Counted from the first letter of the stretch, positions 34,800 through 46,566 are shown. The stretch is 52,199 nucleotides of DNA from Cryptomeria japonica (GCF_030272615.1 NW_026729283.1:64001-116199), one strand, 5' to 3'. Notes: generated by a model from the letters alone, not told the origin. Translations and numbers: made by a program.

Positions 34800-36440
34800 T
34801 CAACCTCAACCTAGTGCCTACTTCAACTAAAATGTGAAGGATTCATGGAGTGTGGTGGATGCCACACATGAATTTATAGTAAGGAAGAAGTTTCATCCAA
34901 GCTACATAAAAAGGCATCTCTAACATTCCAAGGCAAATTGGCATCCCAATATAAGATGATCAACATTTTATATATTCTCAAAACACAAAACACATCTAGA
35001 AGGACCTTAATATCTTAGTTTAATAAATCTATTTATGGTTAAGATCTTCTTTTGTAGTGTAGCCCTAGAAAAAGCTCTAGTAGTTGCCAACTAAATTTTG
35101 TTCCAACATAGTTGTGTTGGAAGAATATTCCTTTTTTCTTTGCACTCCATTGATCCATACCCCTTTGTGGCATAGTATTTCACATCCTTTGATTTGATGA
35201 TTAGTGAGATTTTCTTTTGCTTTTATGTTCCTTGCTAGAAGAAGTTCCTAATTTTCTATTTAATACATTGGAAACCCCCATGTGACATTGCGGTCCTCAA
35301 GACATTAGAAAAACATGGTAAGAGTAGATATTACTACATTCAACATGATGATAAGTCAACCATTTTGATTTCCATGAGGTCATCTCAGTAGATAATTTGG
35401 CAAGCGTCGCATAGTCGAGTTGATCTTAAGCCATTTGTTAAAGGGAAATTCGAGGTATAAACTAGGAAGGGTGTCTAATTTGAATTGTAGTGTGAACTTA
35501 TGTTTCTAATTGTTCCCTAGGGTCTCAGACATTGCTACACTTGCATTTACCATTTGACTTAAACAAATAGATTAATCATCCCCAAAAATATTGACCCTAG
35601 CCTCTAGTCTTTTGGCCATCCCTCACAGAATAATAGTTTGCAAATTGTTGATGTGTCAAAGAAGTTAAATTTGAGGTAATTGAAATTCCTTCCAACTACC
35701 CCAATTAAGTTACAACAAAATCATATCTTCTTAAAGCATCTACCAAAATTATGAATAGAAAGTGGGATAAGGGATTCCCTTGCTAAAAGTCTCTTGACAC
35801 CTCAAAGAAACCTTGCAAAGTTCCATTGATAATAATTAAGAACCTTGGGTTTGTAACTATCATTAATTAGCAAGACAATCAATCTCTCTCAAATCCAAAA
35901 GATTTAAGGGATTTGAACAAGAATCTCCAATCCAATTTGTTGTTCCTATTTATATCTAGTTTGACTTACATTACACTTGGTCCCTTTAACAAGATGAGGA
36001 GTGGATAGCTTCTTATTAAATTAGTACTCCATCTAAGATGTATTTCCTAAGAACAAGCCTAGTTTGCCCCTAAGTAATAATCTCAAGTAGAATTGTTTGT
36101 AGATAATTTTCTATAGTTGTGGCTAGTATCTTATATACTATGTTTCATGGAGATATTGATTAAAAATCTTCTTCTTAGGAATAAAAAATTCGAAGGTGTT
36201 ATTCAGGTCTTTAAATTGTCTACTTTCTTGTATGAGTCCTCAAGTGCTACCCAAATGTTGTGCCTTGCAATATGCTAGCACTTACAAAAAATATTTCTAG
36301 GAAGCCATCAAGCTTGAGAGCCTTGTCTAGAAGCAGCTAGAGAACAACCTTTTGACTTCTTCTATGAAACATTGTTTCAAGAGTTTATCTTCACTCTTAG
36401 AAACCAGCTTGGGGATTTTATTAGTAAAATGAGACATGGA
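34800..36440 (-). mobile_element. LINE (L1-type) ORF2 remnant: RT to zinc-binding region
   Basis: On the minus strand, 36200-36000 shows fragments of the RT lead-in. Near 35830-35760 is the conserved F-EVSRDF-QGNPLSHFLFII stretch (usual form G-RQGDPLSP-LF) with the first Asp changed to Asn, then DALRRYDFV. At 35010-34930 is the zinc-binding CVLCFENI-NVDHLILGCQFA. The order RT then zinc region is normal for plant L1-type ORF2. Endonuclease is absent, stops are frequent, and no 3' tail or target duplication was found. At 36440 it abuts the separate LINE remnant of the duplicated block in the same orientation. Confidence 0.75.
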
Positions 36441-36444
36441 TTCA

Positions 36445-37440
36445 CCTAAGGAGTCATCTATATTGTTTAACATTCCTTTTAAAAAAGAATACTACTTGTT
36501 TATTAATTAGCTCCTTCTCTTCTAGTATCTCTCAATATATAAATTTATCTTACTAATTCTATTCACCATTTTCCTTTCTTTTGTTTAATGATGGAAAAAC
36601 TTTGAGATTTTGTTCCCGCTTTTAAGCCAAACTTTCCTAACTTTTTGTGTCTAATATATCTCCTATTTTGGAGAATCTCTAAATAGAACCTTAATAGTCC
36701 CTTTTCTTCTAGGTAACTATCATGGTCCATTCCAAATAGAAAAACGCATTCATTCAAATAAAGCCTTTGAATATTGACAACGAGATTGCAACCGATTTTG
36801 ACTAAGTATATACCTGGAGCATTATTAGTTCAAAATAGTTCATCTTTCTTTTGTAAGGAACTAAAATTAAAATGATATATTTTATTAAATAGCTCTATGT
36901 TAGATTCACAACATTTACTTCTTAGCAAGGTATTGTATATTCTCTAACAGGTGGATATTCCAATCTACATCAAATTTTTCTCGATAGTTCTTCCAAATTT
37001 GCTAGATAACTCCTTAAGCCTTAAAAAGGGGTGGGAATGTTCAAGGAGAGGCTCAATAAACAAGTGGCCTTCCTAGATCCAAATGGTATAACCATTACTC
37101 ACCATCCATTTTGATCGCATTCTCAATAGTTGTCCAACCTTACCATTGTTGTTCCAAATAGTAGATCCAAGAAGGATATAAAAATAAGATAATATACCCC
37201 AACCACCATCATCTCTAATATACTTAACCTTCGTGATATTTATCCAATAATTATTGTTCTTAAAAAACAACTGTCTCATTTTGGCTATCAAGGCCATATT
37301 TGTGTCTTTAATTTTGCATAATCCCAAACCTTAGAGTTTCTTAAGAAAGAAAACCTTATCCCAAGCCACTATTAAAATCCTTTGGTCTCTTTCAATTCCA
37401 AGCCAATGGAAGTTCCTTTGAATCTATTTGACTTTACTAG
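36445..37440 (-). mobile_element. LINE ORF2 remnant, copy B of the 7975-9005 fragment
   Basis: Minus-strand peptides are better kept here than in copy A: ERDQRILIVAWDKVFFLKK, then GLGLCKIKDTNMALIAKM (about 37375-37275), GSTIWNNNGKVGQLLRMRSK and MVSNGYTIWI (about 37160-37073). They match the plant LINE segment between RT and the zinc-binding domain. An 84-codon run (37073-37327) is free of stops. RT and endonuclease are missing. Confidence 0.78.
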
Positions 37441-37761
37441 TGAGGAATCTACTATGAATGTTATTTGGCTTTTCTAAATAAATGATATTAATGTTTTAAT
37501 AATCATCCATTGGGAATCCTTGATCCTCCATGATGTGGCATCCAAGTGTATTATAACATGTGATTAAATAGGCCAACCTAGGCCTTATTATAAGTAAATT
37601 AATGTAGAAGCAAAAGGATAATAGTGAAAATTTTGAATTAGGTTAATAAACTATTAGTGGGAACTAGATTCAAATGTATCACAAAGGATTGCACTAGAGA
37701 TTACATACATAAAACGTAAGTATAATAGTAATTTCATTTAACAAATAAAGAAAAATGATAA

Positions 37762-37795
<34 letters not shown>
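37762..37795. repeat. AC/TA microsatellite found only in copy B
   Basis: About 12 AC units run into 5 TA units. The matching place in copy A (about 9235-9270) has the non-repetitive GCATAAGGTGTAGATATGAA. Confidence 0.95.
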
Positions 37796-38089
37796 GACCA
37801 TAACAAATACATAAATAAAAAACTATAATCTCATTTGACATCTAAAATCTTTACTTCTACATTTTAATATATATGTAAAATACTTTTTTAAATAATATTA
37901 TAAACCTTATCTGTATTGTATAAAAATATTAATTTAAAAACAATTAATAGGTGTACAACAAACAAAAGCAAAGTAAACAAATCCTTGATAACAAACATAC
38001 CGACTCCCACAAAAGCTAAAACAGTATGTAATGAGACGACTGGTGGGAAGGCGAAGGTATGCAATTATTTGCTATTCTATGGAATTTCA

Positions 38090-38410
38090 TTCACAAGCTT
38101 AGAATTTTATAAAGAATTCTTGGAGCTTGCGGACAAAACAAAGGCTTTATATCTCTGTTTTAATAGTTTCTTAATATTTCTTCAGTTTGTCTTCTACTCT
38201 TGTTTTTCTCTTTACTAAATGTGTGCGCCAAATGCTTACCTTTACCAGCGTAGACTTCTGACCATTTCCCATGGTTGAGTAACATTTTAATAAGAATTCA
38301 AGGAGCCTGTGGACAAAACAAATGCTTTATATTTCTTTCTTATCTGTTTCTTAATATTTCTTTAGTTTGTCACTCATTCAATCACAGCCCATCAAGATGA
38401 CCACCCATTT
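38090..38410 (+). repeat. 175-bp-unit tandem array, copy B
   Basis: Two units (from about 38090 and 38262), collinear with 9857-10190. They keep GGAGC(T/C)TG(C/T)GGACAAAACAAA followed by CTTTATAT, and the second unit runs into TCACAGCCCATCAAGATGA. The match to copy A is close. Confidence 0.75.
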
Positions 38411-38681
38411 CTCAATAGGTTAGAAAATTGTGCATTGACAGAGACTAGATTTGAATGGCGAACGCAGCAGGACATTTCATAGTCTATTTAAGTTTCCACT
38501 ACAAAACTTTCGGATTGTCAAGTACGTTCGGTTCTTGTTAATTTGGATTTATTATTATATCAGATTTGAAAATCTATTTGAGTTAAATTAGATTTTTAGA
38601 TTTTTAGATTTTTAGAACAACATACTTACTCAATGGTATTACAAATTATTTCAAATTATTTCAAATTATTTCAATTGACTA

Positions 38682-39185
38682 GAAAAGGGGTGAAAATTTA
38701 TTCAAACACAAAAGTGATACAAACAAAGAGCCCAAATGAGAGTACTCGAGAACCCTATCACTATCCACTAGCTGATCTAGCATAAGAGCCATATCAGGAG
38801 GCAATTGCATCCTATCCATTATATTCCAACCCTGCATTTGATTCGAGACCCATTTGGCCAAACAATCTACAACCCCATTCCACTCCCTAGGAACGTGTGT
38901 GAAAGTAACTGAATCCAGGGAGCAACAAAAATGAAGAATCTAACTGATAACTAAAGCCAAGTGCCAACTAACATCCCCATGCTCCTGCATGGTTAGCAAA
39001 TTCACCACCACATAAGAATCAAACTCACAAATAATTTTGTGCCAACCAAGAGCAAAACAATGTTGAACAACATAAAAAATGGCAAGAGCCTTCCTTAAAT
39101 TATTTGTATTAAAGCCCTTATAGTCAGAGAAAATAAATTGGACATCCCCAAAACTATCCTACCCAGCACCACCAATGTCAGCATG
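38682..39185 (-). pseudogene. LINE RNase H (RVT_3-type) domain
   Basis: The frame from about 39185 reads DIGGAGQDSFGDVQFIFSDY, then IFYVVQHCFALGWHKIICEF, then HVPREWNGVVDCLAKWVS and a C-terminal tail to about 38682. These are the plant LINE RNase H hallmarks: the catalytic Asp/Glu region, the EFDS block and the final N-VDCLAK helix. The preceding NTDGSF motif lies in another frame just upstream, so one frameshift separates the first catalytic Asp. One stop lies near 38905. The domain would remove element RNA after copying. Confidence 0.85.
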
Positions 39186-41023
39186 CCTAGGGTTCCCTAA
39201 AATGAACCATCGGTGTTAATTTTTAACACACCGAGAGGAGGGGGAGTCCACCGACCCTTCTAATTAACCCACCATAATGGATGTCTACACCTACCTCTTC
39301 CACCCTATCCACCAAACACCGGAGCACCCCCTTGAAGACGAAGAGTAAGTCAAGTGCATATAGCAATATCAATGGGATCCACGTTGCTAGTCAAATAACA
39401 CTTAACCACAATAGTCTCACAAAGAGAATGAATAATTTTCCACCACAAGTATGTGGCATCCATCCTTATATCCTAAAAAATCCTCCAATTCCTTTCTAGC
39501 CAAACATGCCAGATGCTTAAGGACCAAGAGCCCAAGAAACATGAAGATAAGGGGTTTCAGCATGGGACTTATCCCAATGCACCCAAAGCTCAAACAAAGA
39601 AGAAACATGGCAGCAAGGCTTACCCCCAACACCCCACCAAAAGTGACATAGTTTCTTAGAAAAGGAGCACTAAAAGAATAGATGAGAGATAAATTTATCA
39701 CTAATGTAACGTAAAACACATATTGAAGGGCCTTGGAAACCCCATTTGCAAAGATCATCCTAGGTAAGACAACAGTTGTTAACCACAAGCCACAAGAAGA
39801 AATTGCATTTGGGCTAGGAAAATTTATTCCAAACCTTCTTCCACAAAGGCACCTCAATCTACAAACAATTGTCTGTTAAGCTCCAAGTAACCTACAAAAA
39901 TAGAGTTTCTTCCAGATGACTCACTACCCTAGGCCAGGACATCGGGTCCTCCTAAGGAGATGCCCACCCTAGAAGCCAGAATATGAGTCAACTCAGTTTG
40001 ATCCTTGTTTGACCCAACTAGTGGCCAATCAGAAGAATCCTTCCATTTGTAACCAACAACCTGACCAAAATGTTGAGCATTCTTATAGTGCACAACTTTA
40101 TCCCACCTAGGTGAAATAAAGCAATCGCAAAGAGCCTACAAATACAGATACATGGAAAGAAGAGAGTGATTACCATCCCAAGAATCCATTCAAAAGAGAG
40201 CTTCAAATCCCTAACTGCAAATCCAAAAAGATCTCTCTTAACCAGCTAGGTGCCAGTCTTCAAAGTATTCCAAACCATAGACCCTCTGCTCTCCAAAGGA
40301 TATTGAGGAACATCCAAATAGACAGCTCTTAGTAAATACTTGTGCATGAGAATATAGACCAAAGATAATGTTGATTGGCACACCAATCCTAATATAGGTT
40401 AGTTGCAGGAGCCTACCCACTCAAGATAGAAGAATGGAGACCAAGACTCCCCTCCTTCTGAGACTGACAAACAAGTTCCCACTTAATTAGTCTCGATTTG
40501 GAATTCTACAAAGTTTTGCTCCAAAGAAACTAGCATGAGAGGGCATCAAATTCCTTAAGAAAATACATAGGATCTGCCAAGACCATGTTTATTTAAATAG
40601 GAAGAGCTTGAATCACCGATTGAAGAAAGGTCACCCAAGCAATACTAGACAACCATCTATGGGTCCAATTATTAACCTTCCAATGCAACTTATCTAGCAA
40701 GTCCTTCCAAAATAGCCTAGGTTGTCTGCCAATAGCAATAGGAATGCCAGATAAACAAAGGGGAGAGATCCAATTTGAAATCAAAGGATGTTAGTAATCC
40801 TCCTCTGGATAGGCTCTGAAGTATTAAAAAAATAAATTGAGGATTTATGCTCATTGACTTTTTGACCTAAAGTAACCAAATAAATATCCAACATTCTCCC
40901 GAAAGTCACAACTTCATGCATTCTTACAATCCCCATAAGAGAAGTATCATCCACAAACTGGAGAGGAGGAAGCGTAGGTATCCCATTACCCCAACTCTAA
41001 CCCTAAATTTGATCTCGAGAAAC

Positions 41024-41395
41024 CTAAGATTTAATCAATCTATAAAGGCTCCCAACCATAATAATAAACAAATAGGGAGAAAGGGGATCCCCTTGGTGAA
41101 GACCCCTAGAGGCTCCAAATAACTCAAAAGACTCCCCATATAGAATAACAAAGAAGGAGGTAGACATGATACAACTCATAGTCAAACTAACCCACTCTGG
41201 GACGAAGCCAAAGGCAAGAAGAATCTTCCAAAAAAAGTGCCACTTAAATCTTTCATATGTTTGAGCCATATCCAGGTTGATGAACATAGATCTCTCCTTG
41301 GAAATCGCCATAGAGTGAATGGCTTTAGAGGCAACAACCACCCCATCCAAAATTTATCTTCTAGCTACAAAACCGCATCGCTCATCTGAGATCAC
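41024..41395 (-). pseudogene. LINE reverse transcriptase fragment
   Basis: From 41395 the minus strand reads GFVARR-ILDGVVVASKAIH, then SMFINLDMAQTYERFKW (usual form IKLDMSKAYDRV-W, with catalytic Asp kept), FGFVPEWVSLTMSCIMSTSF and ASRGLHQGDPLSPYLFIIM, to a stop near 41024. Apart from one stop near 41355 the run is open for 108 codons. The FADD-containing palm motif downstream is lost. This is the best-preserved LINE coding stretch in the window. Confidence 0.92.
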
Positions 41396-41414
41396 TTCAA
41401 ATTATTTCAATTGA

Positions 41415-42440
41415 ATATTAATTTTAAATTGATTTTTTTAAATCTAATTTAGAAGTAAGTCCATGATAAGTTTATATTATTTGGAGTAGTTAATTTCAAG
41501 GATTTTTTGTTCTTATATATGCATCACATCTTTTACCTAACCTAACCTAACTTGCTTTTTACTTAGGCTAAACACACCTTATACTTTTTTCAAATCTAAT
41601 ACACTTTTCCCATCTAATTGTTCTAAGATAAGTTTAAATACTTATTTCCATAATTTTATTTATGTTAGGAGCTACTCTTGAATCTAATCTTCCATAGAAA
41701 ATTAATTCTTTCTTAAATCCTAGTATGGTGTTGGGGCCAACATGAGTAATCAAGAATATTATTAATTTTATACATGTGGCTTAACAAGAAATTACACTTA
41801 GCACTTGACACGCCTTCATTGATGCATTTACACATTGTGAATTTGTTAACCAATTACTAAATCTTATTTACAAGGATTTGGAGGGATGTCTTCATGGCAC
41901 ATAATTTTTTTTAGTATCTTATACCTTTATAGAAATGTTCTAATTTATTTTCCTCCGGACCATTTCCCTCTTCCAATCCTAACCAGATAAGTTTGAAGAC
42001 CACTACCACTATTGACTCAATTTTTATTCCTAATTATTTCCTATTAGTGCTAGTCTCTAATATGGCCTACACAATTGCTACACTCCTCTTCTTATGAACA
42101 TAACAAATTATTCTATTCCTTTTAGTTTTTATCCACATAATCCTATCACTATTATAACCATTAGGTTTTCACATTCTCTATTACCTAACCAGCCCACTTT
42201 TTTCGGGGGCTAAAGATAATACATTTTATAATTATTTTTAAATAAGATATAATCATACTATACTAGTTATTCTAAAATGAGATTAATTAATCATTGCTAA
42301 ATAAGTGGACAAAGTTTGCAAACCAAAAAGTATCCAAAGGTGTCTTTTGATTCATTTACATGTAACATGAACATGGGATAATGTGTTCACATAATAGAAA
42401 TTGCATGCTCTGACTTGGTAGTCATTTTTTAACTAATAAG
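41415..42440. other. Non-coding DNA shared with copy A
   Basis: No gene seen. It aligns with 10430-10625 and then, past the block found only in A, with 16605-17480. Confidence 0.5.
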
Positions 42441-43060
42441 TCATAATGCAAGTTTGTAATAATAATTTTTACCTTTCCTTACATTTAAAGTGTTATCTCT
42501 CATGCAAGAGTAATTTCTACAGACCTCAACTCTCTCCTCAAATCGTTTCTTGTTGAGGTCACCTCTTCTAATAGAATTTAATTTCTCTCTAGATTCATCA
42601 TCAATGTGTCTCAAATAGATAGATTTTCTAATTTCATCATCCAACCCATTTCAACACCTTCTATTAACAAACAAATATTGGTTTTCATGATCCTCTAAAC
42701 TCCCATCCTCCATAATCCTTTCTATACATGACTTTTCAATAAAATTGATATTATTCAAGAAGAAAAATTCCATTTTATTTCATGTGACCATGGAATTTGC
42801 ATTTAATCCTATGAAACAATACAAGGCAACTTTTTTAAGGTTTATGTAAACAAATTTAAATTATATTTATCATTGTCATAATCATAAGTTTGATACAAAA
42901 CTTTAAAATTTAAGTAGGAATTGGTTATGATCTTCATATGTTTTCTCATGAAATGTAGGTGAGACATATGTAGATGTTTTTTCATAAATATCAAATTTCT
43001 CTTGGGACTCGAAGCTATAGGCTATAAAAATATTTGATTTTCAACTTCTTCCTCTTCTCT
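42441..43060 (-). pseudogene. Gag-like coding remnant, copy B
   Basis: Counterpart of 17480-18080. Runs in order: FESQEKFDIYEKTSTYV with YEDHNQFLLKF (about 43020-42910); FFFLNNINFIEKSCIERI with MEDGSLEDHENQYLFVNRR (about 42770-42660); and MDDEIRKSIYLRHIDDESRE, open for 67 codons (42441-42644). Differences from copy A are largely frame-preserving and often conservative. A gag capsid region is the best guess; a zinc knuckle was not found. Separate frames and stops show it is dead. Confidence 0.4.
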
Positions 43061-43489
43061 TTCTATCATCACACATTTTATTTGGCAATATTCTAACATT
43101 TTCCAAAGGAGTCTCTTGGTTTGTTCATCAACTACTTAAGTAGGATCTTACCAACACTAATGCTTGGGATTTTTAAGCTAAATATTTGCCAAAAATTGTG
43201 CCAAAAATTCAAAAGGGGTTGTTGTAAGTGTCATAATCTTTTTTCATTTAATCATTTATTGATATGGGGGTGTCTAAAGAATTTTTTTGTAAGCACAATT
43301 TCAGGGTGTCATATGATGGTTCTTTAAAGTTCTATTATGGTTTTGAAATCTATCCTATGATAACAAATTTAAACTCTATCTTATTTTGTACTTGATTACA
43401 CTATTATTTGTAGAGAATGAACTCCTAAATAAACATGGTCTATAGGAACCAATTATTTTTCTTTCTATCTAATTCAAAGTGGTGATAGA

Positions 43490-45160
43490 AGAGATAAATG
43501 AAAACTTGCAAATAAAATAATCTATTTCAACTTGCAAAAATTGAAATCTATTTTAACTCACACCTTAGCAATGAATTAAATTTAATCTAGATCACATGAT
43601 CCCAAATCTCAACAATCATGAACAAATTTCCAATTTCAAATGATTTCTAAAGATAATTTTGAAAGGAGAAAAATGCATGAAGACTTCATGCTGACTAACA
43701 CCAACTAATATCATAACCAATTAAAATTATTAAAAATAATGAATAAATAACCAAGAAATAACTATTATTCTTTATAATATTTATAAATATTCGAATGGAG
43801 AGAATAGGTGAGAAGGAAAATTTGAATTCGAATTCATAGTAGGTGGGAAGGTGCGGAAATGGCGGATGCAATGGAGATCACATGGAGATCATCACAGGGT
43901 ATACTAAGGATGATGGGAAATTGGATGGAGGTACTTTGCAAGTTCCAATATGTGTCAATGATGTATCGACTAACAAAACAGTTGTTGCGCATGTCTAAGA
44001 GGGGCCCAAAGGAATCTGGCAGCAAGTTGGATTCATCATCTTCTTCGGAATGCAACAAGAAGTGGTCTTCTCTTTTTGGGTCTTGACCTAAAGCTAACTC
44101 AATTTCCCTATTTATCATACTGCAGACCCTACTTCAGGTATTTTTTCCATCTCCATACTGGACTCTATTTTGGATGAAACCATGGCAAATATGGTGTTTA
44201 TTCTGGTTGGGAAATTTGTGGGTCCCCGACCTAATATTGATTCAGTTCGAGCCTAGGTCACCCATAAATGGAAAGGAAAATTTCAGATTGAGGTGGTGGC
44301 TATGGCCAAGGGCTTTCTTTTTCTTTTCCTTTAACTATGATGAATATCTTAAATTTGTCTTATCTGGGGGCCCTTAGATGCTGGGTAAGTCCTCTTTGGC
44401 TCTAAAAAAAAGGAACCTGGCTTTAATCCTAAAGATTGGGAGTGTAATGAAGCCCCCATTTGGGTTTGCCTTCTCACCCTCCCCTTAGAATATTGGGATG
44501 AAGAGATCTATGTTGGTTTGGTTGTGTGTTTTGGTGAGCTCATATCCTTGGATCCCATGACTGTGACCAAAAAAAGATTGGTTTATGTCCAGATTTGTGT
44601 GAATATCAAATAGTCAGTAGATCTCCCCCTTGAAATATCTTTTAACTCAAACTTGGAGAAATGGGTACATAAAGTGGAATATGAGTTCATGCCCTTTGCT
44701 TGTTTTCATTCTAAGAAAGTGGGTCATTGGGCTATGGATTTCCCAAAGAAGCCACGCATAAAAAAACTCTGGAGAAAAGAAATATTCCAAGTCTATCCCC
44801 TCTGGGGATAATCTATAGAATGGTCTTACTAATGGGGGGCAGATTCCTTCGACCCAGGAAGGACCATCTATGGAGATAATTAATTAAATCTATTTTAACT
44901 TACAAAAGATGAAATCTATTTTAACTCACACCTTTGCAATAAAGTTTAAAGATAATCTAGATTACATTATCTTATATCTCAACACTTATAAACAAATTTC
45001 CAAATTTAAATGATTCCTAATGATAATTTTAAAAGTAAAAAATGCATGAAGACTCCATGCTAACTAACACCAACTAATATCATAACCATTTGACATTATT
45101 AAAAATAATGAATTAAGAACCAAGAAACAACTATTATTCCTTACAAATACGAATAAAAAA
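43490..45160 (+). repeat. About 280-bp direct repeat flanking a LINE fragment
   Basis: 43490-43795 and 44883-45160 match each other (GCATGAAGACT(T/C)CATGCT(G/A)A, then ACTAACACCAACTAATATCA and ACCAAGAAA(T/C)AACTATTATTC). Copy A has only one version (18190-18390 with 25800-25900). The repeated flanks enclose 1.1 kb of LINE ORF1 sequence, far longer than any target duplication, so a repair event with filler DNA, or a tandem duplication followed by deletion, is likelier than normal transposition. Confidence 0.8.
43800..44880 (+). mobile_element. LINE ORF1 fragment (DUF4283-type with zinc knuckle), 3' truncated
   Basis: The plus strand opens MADAMEITWRSSQG at 43859, later KKWSSLFGS and, near 44187-44260, TMANMVFILVGKFVGPRPNI and WKGKFQIEVVAMAKGFLFFS. 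This is the plant LINE ORF1 RNA-binding domain usually annotated DUF4283. After several frame changes, YEFMPFACFHSKKVGHWAMD (about 44685-44745) corresponds to the CX2CX4HX4C knuckle with two cysteines changed. The sequence stops abruptly near 44880 before ORF2. A LINE fragment with a 5' start but no 3' end cannot come from ordinary target-primed insertion. Confidence 0.8.
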
Positions 45161-45698
45161 AATAAAAGAGAACCAGATTCTTCTAATAGAATCACAAACT
45201 AAATCTAAGTAAAATAACAACTAAAGATAACCTCCTCCAATGAAGTGGGTTGTACTCACTTTTAGGAGGGATCTCGAATATGAGATATCAAAGATATTCC
45301 TACTTTTCCCCCATTAAATTGGCCTCTAAAGGGGCAAACTATAGAATTACAAAGATCTTGAGAAGAAAAACTAGTTGATTTCCCAATACTATAACTCTAA
45401 CTAATGGAAGAGTATCCTAAATATATATTCATCCTCATTGTTATACAAAATTTAAAATAAATAACTAACTAAATCTATAAAAAAATAGTTGAATTAAAAT
45501 TAATGGTTACAATTAATTTGAAATGACTAGGGACAAATATACAATTCTCTATAGATGAGGAATAGAATGGAAACAATGTGAATGGAATGAGAAGTTTCAT
45601 AGTAGACAAAGATTATTTGAAGATTCTAGGAGTAGTCTTAGACATGGGTGGGACTAGAGGCATCATGATCCAACTGCGTTTAAGAATGAAGTGTCTAC

Positions 45699-45837
45699 TT
45701 TTGGCAACAATACAACAAACTAAGAAGGGGTGGATCAATTTTCTAAAAAACTTACTTCAACACTGGAATACACAAGGCAATATGTTGACAACAATGACAA
45801 GACATCATTTCAACAAACTTCTTAGAAATATCCAACA
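45699..45837 (-). repeat. 3' LTR of copia element 2
   Basis: 139 bases, ending TATCCAACA. The first bases (TTTTGGCAACAAT) have lost the TG end. It matches 50051-50195 throughout, including CACTGGAATACACAAG and ACATCATTTC. The longer partner carries a nine-G run here shortened to GGGG. Confidence 0.92.
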
Positions 45838-45851
45838 ATTTCCCTCTTTGG
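45838..45851 (-). other. Polypurine tract of copia element 2
   Basis: Minus-strand CCAAAGAGGGAAAT lies directly before the 3' LTR. A similar AAAGGGGAAC-type stretch, followed on the plus strand by GACATCAATG, lies about 100 bases further inside (about 45942). Confidence 0.8.
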
Positions 45852-46133
45852 AATCGATGGCAACATATGAATGTGAAAAACAATCAATGCAAAGAAATAA
45901 ATCAACTCACAACAATCTCCCTCAAAATCACAAGGATCAGTTCCCCTTTGACATCAATGAAAAAGGCTCGGGAATTAGAATTCTCTCCCCTTTTGAATTA
46001 GCTTCACAAATCTATACATCTAAACCACAGATCACCAACACCGACTACTCTCTCTGAGTAGGAGCCTCACTCATCAATCTGAATCACAAAATATCTCTAT
46101 GAAGTGCACCAGACTAATAAAAATCCATACATT

Positions 46134-46418
46134 TTACTTCTCATCAGGAGGGGAAATCACCCCTAACTTCTTTCTGAGATACTCAAAAGTATCTTTAGGC
46201 AAAGGCTTTGTAAAGATGTATACAATATGTTCCTTGGTAGATACATACTCCAATCTAACTTCTTTCTCATTCACCTTCTCTCTCAAGAAACGAAACTGGA
46301 TTGATATATCCTTTGTTTTGGAATGCAGCACCAGATTCTTTGAAATATTGATAGCACTTGAATTATCACAGTATATAGAAATAGGCTCTTCATAAATAAC
46401 TACTATATCCTTCAACAT
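46134..46418 (-). pseudogene. Copia 2 RNase H C-terminus, open
   Basis: 94 codons without a stop: EEPISIYCDNSSAINISKN carries the catalytic CDN motif, followed by LHSKTKDISIQFRFLREKV, then STKEHIVYIFTKPLPK and the terminal GVISPPDEK. The usual H-D signature (HIDIRYHF) is altered to DISIQFRF. The frame upstream, towards RT, is broken by a shift near 46570. Confidence 0.93.
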
Positions 46419-46566
46419 CTACTTCATCGAAATTACCTGAGTACAATTGCTAGTAGCAACAATGTATTCAATCTTTGTAGTAGATAAAGAAAATAACATT
46501 CTTCTTCTTACTTGCCCAAGAGACCAACTTCTTACGCAAACACAATACACCACCAATAGTACTCTT

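Larger units (their letters stand above)
38679..41395 (-). mobile_element. 5'-truncated L1-type LINE with 19-bp target duplication
   Basis: The insertion is bounded by TTCAAATTATTTCAATTGA at 38660-38678 and 41396-41414, an exact 19-base target duplication, the signature of target-primed reverse transcription. Copy A has the single unoccupied site at about 10409-10430. The element begins inside the RT domain at 41395 (5' truncation is usual for LINEs), continues through the thumb region (GRQPRLFWKDLLDKLHWKV, about 40730-40670), a degraded zinc-binding region (39417-39857) and a terminal RNase H, and ends with GAATAAATTTTCACCCC and no remaining A-tail. Stops and frameshifts are scattered throughout. 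Confidence 0.93.

Noticed and set aside
39281-39651. Plus-strand frames with Ser/Thr- or Lys-rich products
   Set aside because: Antisense to the LINE zinc-binding region on the minus strand.
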